From Spartobacteria bacterium (lineage in GTDB: Bacteria > Verrucomicrobiota > Verrucomicrobiia > Chthoniobacterales > Chthoniobacteraceae), in NCBI GenBank assembly GCA_025355595.1, contig JANXZI010000059.1:1-9714 (forward strand): a stretch of 9,714 bases of DNA. Reading direction: 5' to 3'. Of the stretch, positions 8,001 through 9,714 are shown piece by piece. Within the stretch, counting starts at the first letter, position 1. The number at the start of each line of letters is the position of its first letter. The translations under genes were made by a program, and so were the position numbers. The notes under the pieces were generated by a model that had not been told where the DNA came from, did no database searches, and was given only the letters and a program-made list of their open reading frames with translations.

Positions 8001-9137
8001 CAGCACCGTCGAGCGCACGCGCCGGAGCAATTCGCGGAAATCCGGGTCGCCAGAAAGATCGCTGCGCAGCGCAAGCATGTTCAGGAAAAAACCGATCAGG
8101 GCTTCCGTCTCCACGTTGGGGCGCTGCGCGATCGGCGAGCCAATGCAGATGTCCGTCTCACCGCAGTAGCGGGCGAGCAGCGCCTTGAAAGCCGCGAGCG
8201 TGAGGATGAAGAGCGTCACGCCCTCCGCGCGCGAGAGATCGCGCACCTTCGAGGCCAGCGCGCCCGGGAGATCGCGGGTGCGCACCCCGCCGCGGTGGCT
8301 CTGCCGCGCCGGGCGGTTGCGCTCGGCGGGGACCGGCAGCGGCGCGCGATCACCACCGAGGCGCGCGCGCCAGAAGGCGAGATGCGAGGCCATGCTGTCG
8401 CCCGTGTATTTTTCCCGCTGCCAGGCCGAATAGTCGCCGAATTGCAACGGGAGATCGGGCAGCGGATTCGGCTGGCCGGATTGAAACGCGGAGTAAAGCG
8501 CCCCAAGCTCCCGCGCGAAAATGGCGAACGACCACGCATCGCAGATGATGTGATGCCATGTGACAAACAGCCCGTGTTCCCTTTCCCCCAGACGCGCCAG
8601 CGTGACGCGCCAGAGCGGCCCAGTGACGAGATCGAAAACGTGTGCTGCTTCCTCCTCGGCAAGCTGTGAAAGCGAGGAGGACACGACAGATAAATGCCGC
8701 ATCGAGAGCTGTGCGGAGGGATGGACGATCTGTGCCGCCTCCCCATTCTCCCCCGTGGAAAAAGTCGTGCGAAGAACTTCGTGACGGAGTGCGATTTCTT
8801 GGAGGCTGCGTTCCAGCGCCATCACGTCCAATGGTCCCGTGACCCGCCACCAGTTCACCAGATTGTAGGCGGTCAAGCCTGGCGTGAGCCGATCCATCAT
8901 CCAGAGCCGTTCTTGCGCGAATGACAGCGGAACACCACCACTGCGATTTGCGCGAGGGATGATTCCAGTGGCGTTCGCGCCAGCGGAAAGATGCGCCAGC
9001 AGCTCCGCCTTTTGTGCGATCAGCCTCGACTTCAACTCCGCCGACAGCGCTCCCGAGGGTGCGTTGAAACGCAGGTTGTCACCATCGCGCCACAGCGTGA
9101 TGTCGCGCGAGCGGAGTTCCTCGAGCAGTTCGTTCAA
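5055..9137 (-). CDS. Single-module non-ribosomal peptide synthetase: TubC docking-C-A-T-TE with a Cys thioesterase
   Basis: This 1360-residue enzyme is one complete terminal module. Residues 1-52 look like a TubC-type docking domain (LLEELRSRDITLW, then a Lys-rich helix). The condensation domain (about 68-500) has LSFAQERLW, RHEVLRTTF, HHIICDA (195-201, Ala after the Asp where Gly is usual), IGFFLNM, HQDVPFE and RDLSHQPIFQ. The adenylation domain (about 515-985) has LTYAEL, LFTSGSTGVPKG (647-658), NGYGPTETT, LYRTGDLAR and PNGKLD. Aligned by eye to GrsA, its ten-residue pocket reads D-A-F-F-V-G-G-T-F-K, closest to Val or Ile codes that I remember. The carrier domain has DFFTTGGHSLL (Ser1036). 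The thioesterase (about 1098-1350) has GECVGG with Cys1172 as nucleophile, Asp1199 and His1332 (GTHLS). No epimerisation or methylation domain is present. Translation starts at a TTG with a good ribosome-binding site. It would load one amino acid, join it to an acyl or peptidyl donor and release the product. The product is unknown. Confidence 0.95.
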   Translation of the reverse strand: MNELLEELRSRDITLWRDGDNLRFNAPSGALSAELKSRLIAQKAELLAHLSAGANATGIIPRANRSGGVPLSFAQERLWMMDRLTPGLTAYNLVNWWRVTGPLDVMALERSLQEIALRHEVLRTTFSTGENGEAAQIVHPSAQLSMRHLSVVSSSLSQLAEEEAAHVFDLVTGPLWRVTLARLGEREHGLFVTWHHIICDAWSFAIFARELGALYSAFQSGQPNPLPDLPLQFGDYSAWQREKYTGDSMASHLAFWRARLGGDRAPLPVPAERNRPARQSHRGGVRTRDLPGALASKVRDLSRAEGVTLFILTLAAFKALLARYCGETDICIGSPIAQRPNVETEALIGFFLNMLALRSDLSGDPDFRELLRRVRSTVLDAFQHQDVPFEKIVHELHPARDLSHQPIFQIAFVLLPPDATVPAFAGATVIPQSIPVISAKFDLTLFIEETSEGLRATMEYSADQFEAATADRMLESLELLLEGIVADPSIPLSRLPILSATQRQRILTEWSGSERPYPQDQTIAARFAECAAQTPNAIAVIEDGERLTYAELDTRANRVARFLQSRGIHAGDFVGLRARRSLAFVAKLLGIAKVGAAYVPLDENEPATRLEGMKNACALILDAEAEVDVPVDPVAPAGQPDGPAYVLFTSGSTGVPKGAIIPHRGITRLVVNNNYAPFQSDDVVAFASNVCFDAATFEIWGALLNGAALVITPRDVLLSPSALEAHLTKHRVTVLFLTTSLFNRIAHEAPAMFRTLRILVFGGEAADAASVRLVLDNGMPQRLVNGYGPTETTTFAICHGIESVAGATVPIGRPIANTRVFLLDGAGQPVPVGVSGEIFIGGPGVALGYHGAPQLTAEKFSETEFGRLYRTGDLARWLADGTIEYLGRMDQQVKLRGFRIEPGEIETVLQQHPQIRHAAIVAHSEAGTAHSLIAYLVAQAGERVEDSALREFLSQRLPAYMVPSAFVWLDAMPLTPNGKLDTQKLPSPDASAASTSAAAIPPRNDCERDIAAIWERALGRSASSVFEDFFTTGGHSLLALRLLGEIRGKFGIEIPARRLFETPTIAGLAEYVSAHTPAAVAAGKFLVSVQRGDPSLPPLFLVAGGWGGEIEFLVYGELSRQIDPARPIWGLKARGAGTGEAPHPSVTEMAADYLREVRQIQPQGPYLLAGECVGGICAYEMACQLECAGESVALLVLLDTSVPTQSQLQEYLDAEAQKRAACSPALTIPQRIRHHLARMAGLSVGEKFGYIFSKAARRRKSEPEDAPANANPEPHPRGQKDYPLTLLRHRLRPYCGTVTLLSDEESSRLYGKFGWENIPVARLETHILPGTHLSYIREDAATAAAKLRELISRTHPHFST

Positions 9138-9145
9138 AGCGGCGG

Positions 9146-9152
9146 CTCCTTT
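9146..9152 (-). promoter_or_regulatory. Ribosome-binding site for the NRPS TTG start
   Basis: On the minus strand AAAGGAG is followed by 8 bases and then the TTG at 9137-9135. This close match to the Shine-Dalgarno consensus at good spacing decides the non-ATG start. The translation from that TTG opens directly into the docking-domain sequence. It is the best ribosome-binding site of the operon, as expected for its first gene when the others are coupled by overlap. Confidence 0.75.
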
Positions 9153-9204
9153 CCCTCAGCCTCCTGATTCGCGGTCAGCCCAAATGCAAACGACTTTCCG
9201 TCCC

Positions 9205-9233
9205 GATACATTCGTGATGAAAGTCGAGGGCAA
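9205..9233 (-). promoter_or_regulatory. Weak candidate sigma-70-like promoter for the operon
   Basis: The minus strand has TTGCCC (9233-9228), a 17-base spacer and TGTATC (9210-9205), about 70 bases before the NRPS start. The -35 is a partial match and the -10 is poor. An alternative is TTCAAT (9614-9609), 16 bases, TACAGT (9592-9587) further upstream. Both are guesses from consensus in a high-GC genome; the real promoter may be elsewhere or outside the window. Confidence 0.2.
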
Positions 9234-9284
9234 CTGCGAACAGTCATCGGGCCGCGCATCGTAGGATCGTCAATCATGGCGAAC

Positions 9285-9298
9285 GGATTTACAAATCC
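9285..9298. repeat. Short inverted repeat, possible operator
   Basis: GGATTT-AC-AAATCC is a perfect 6-base inverted repeat with a 2-base centre. It sits in a locally AT-rich patch about 150 bases upstream of the NRPS start. Its symmetry is what a dimeric DNA-binding regulator would recognise, but it is short and a chance occurrence is possible. It is too short and lacks the T-run for a terminator. Confidence 0.25.
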
Positions 9299-9621
9299 AA
9301 TATGGCGCGGGGCGCCACTCGCGTTCGTGAAATATGGCCGGAGAGGAAAAGCGGCCCGGGGGAGTGTAACCTTCCGGGCACGCTTCGGAGGACGGCTGGC
9401 CAGCGCGAAACCGGAAACGCGTCCGGAGGTCGCGTTCCACCGGGCTGCGCGCGCCGGCGAGGGGAGTTTGGAGCTTGAGTTCCATACCTCGATCATCCAA
9501 GTGTGCCGGACTGGATTCCACCGCAGACTGCTGCCCTCGCCGCTGCCAGACTTGGCCTGAATCCTGCAACGCAAACTTGGCCAAGCACTGTATCAACAAA
9601 GTCAGAACATTGAATCGCTGA

Positions 9622-9714
9622 ATGTCTTTTCCTCTGTCACCGCAACCGGGAGAGGAGACTCCTGAGCTTCGACCGGACCCGGCGCACGCGTACGATCCTT
9701 TCCCCTTGGGCGAA
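9622..9714. other. Possible edge of a neighbouring gene, strand unresolved
   Basis: Two readings compete. On the plus strand an ATG at 9622 opens a frame of 31 codons to the window end, starting MSFPLSPQPGEETPELRP, which looks like an acidic, Pro-rich N-terminus but has no Shine-Dalgarno sequence. On the minus strand a frame entering from the right edge ends at a TGA at 9639-9637 with a basic tail, ERIVRVRRVRSKLRSLLSRLR shortened here to its last part LRSLLSRLR. The minus reading has the higher third-position GC, as real genes here do, but the sample is only about 30 codons. Either may be a chance frame. Confidence 0.22.

Larger units (their letters stand above)
9138..9714. other. Upstream region of the operon without a convincing complete gene
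   Basis: Several overlapping frames stay open here on both strands, but their translations are rich in Arg, Ser and Pro, resemble no family I know, and show no consistent third-position GC bias, so I read the stretch as mostly non-coding. It holds the NRPS ribosome-binding site, weak promoter-like sequences, the inverted repeat at 9285-9298, a 10-base palindrome CTTGGCCAAG at 9576-9585, and two copies of ACTTGGCC (9550-9557 and 9575-9582). A minus-strand frame of 146 codons (9134-9574) ends by overlapping the NRPS start as TTGA, which imitates the coupling seen elsewhere, but its composition argues against it being a gene. Confidence 0.55.

Noticed and set aside
7446..8669. 407-codon open frame on the plus strand
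   Set aside because: It is antisense to the condensation domain and the start of the adenylation domain; low-complexity charged translation with no family resemblance.
7638..8936. Possible inactive condensation domain because of the HHxxxDA variant
   Set aside because: Both His residues and the Asp are present and all other condensation motifs are intact, so inactivity is not supported; kept only as a variant.
9361..9395. Possible hairpin terminator around CCTTCCGG and CGGAGG
   Set aside because: The stem is only about six pairs with a bulge and a large loop, and no T-run follows on either strand.
9134..9574. 146-codon minus-strand frame whose TGA overlaps the NRPS TTG
   Set aside because: The overlap looks like translational coupling, but the protein is Arg/Ser/Pro-rich, has no domain, and the NRPS already has its own strong ribosome-binding site.
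1..9714. tRNA, rRNA, CRISPR array, transposase or phage genes
   Set aside because: No cloverleaf-like, regularly repeated or recombinase-like sequence was seen; almost all of the window is accounted for by the operon.

Overview
The window is a high-GC (roughly 60-65%) bacterial stretch carrying one tightly packed operon, read entirely on the minus strand from about 9137 down past the left edge. The ABC-2 polysaccharide exporter (Wzm/Wzt type) points to a Gram-negative envelope. The leaderless look of most internal starts, the codon use and the type of the last glycosyltransferase would fit Verrucomicrobiota or a similar phylum, but this taxonomic guess is weak and cannot be settled from the sequence.

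In transcription order the genes are: a single-module non-ribosomal peptide synthetase (5055-9137; TubC docking-C-A-T-TE); a 4'-phosphopantetheinyl transferase (4387-5058); an ABC-2 permease of Wzm type (3490-4377); a family 2 glycosyltransferase (2577-3497); a Wzt-type ATPase with a C-terminal carbohydrate-binding domain (1270-2580); a second family 2 glycosyltransferase (350-1273); and the first 117 codons of another putative glycosyltransferase that runs off the left edge (1-353). Four of the six junctions are 4-base ATGA overlaps, one is an 8-base overlap with a GTG start, and one is a 9-base gap. This indicates a single transcript with translational coupling.

The genes suggest that a polysaccharide is assembled in the cytoplasm by the glycosyltransferases and exported by Wzm/Wzt. 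The co-transcribed NRPS module, activated by its own phosphopantetheinyl transferase, would make an aminoacyl, N-acyl-aminoacyl or short peptidyl group. The obvious hypothesis is that this group decorates or caps the glycan or its lipid carrier. Nothing in the window proves that link. The NRPS is unusual in two ways: its thioesterase has Cys in place of the nucleophilic Ser, and it has an N-terminal TubC-like docking domain although no upstream NRPS or PKS partner is encoded nearby.

Positions 9138-9714 hold no convincing complete gene. They contain a strong ribosome-binding site for the TTG-started NRPS, a weak candidate promoter, a 14-base inverted repeat and possibly the edge of a neighbouring gene. 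No RNA gene, CRISPR array, insertion sequence or convincing terminator was seen.
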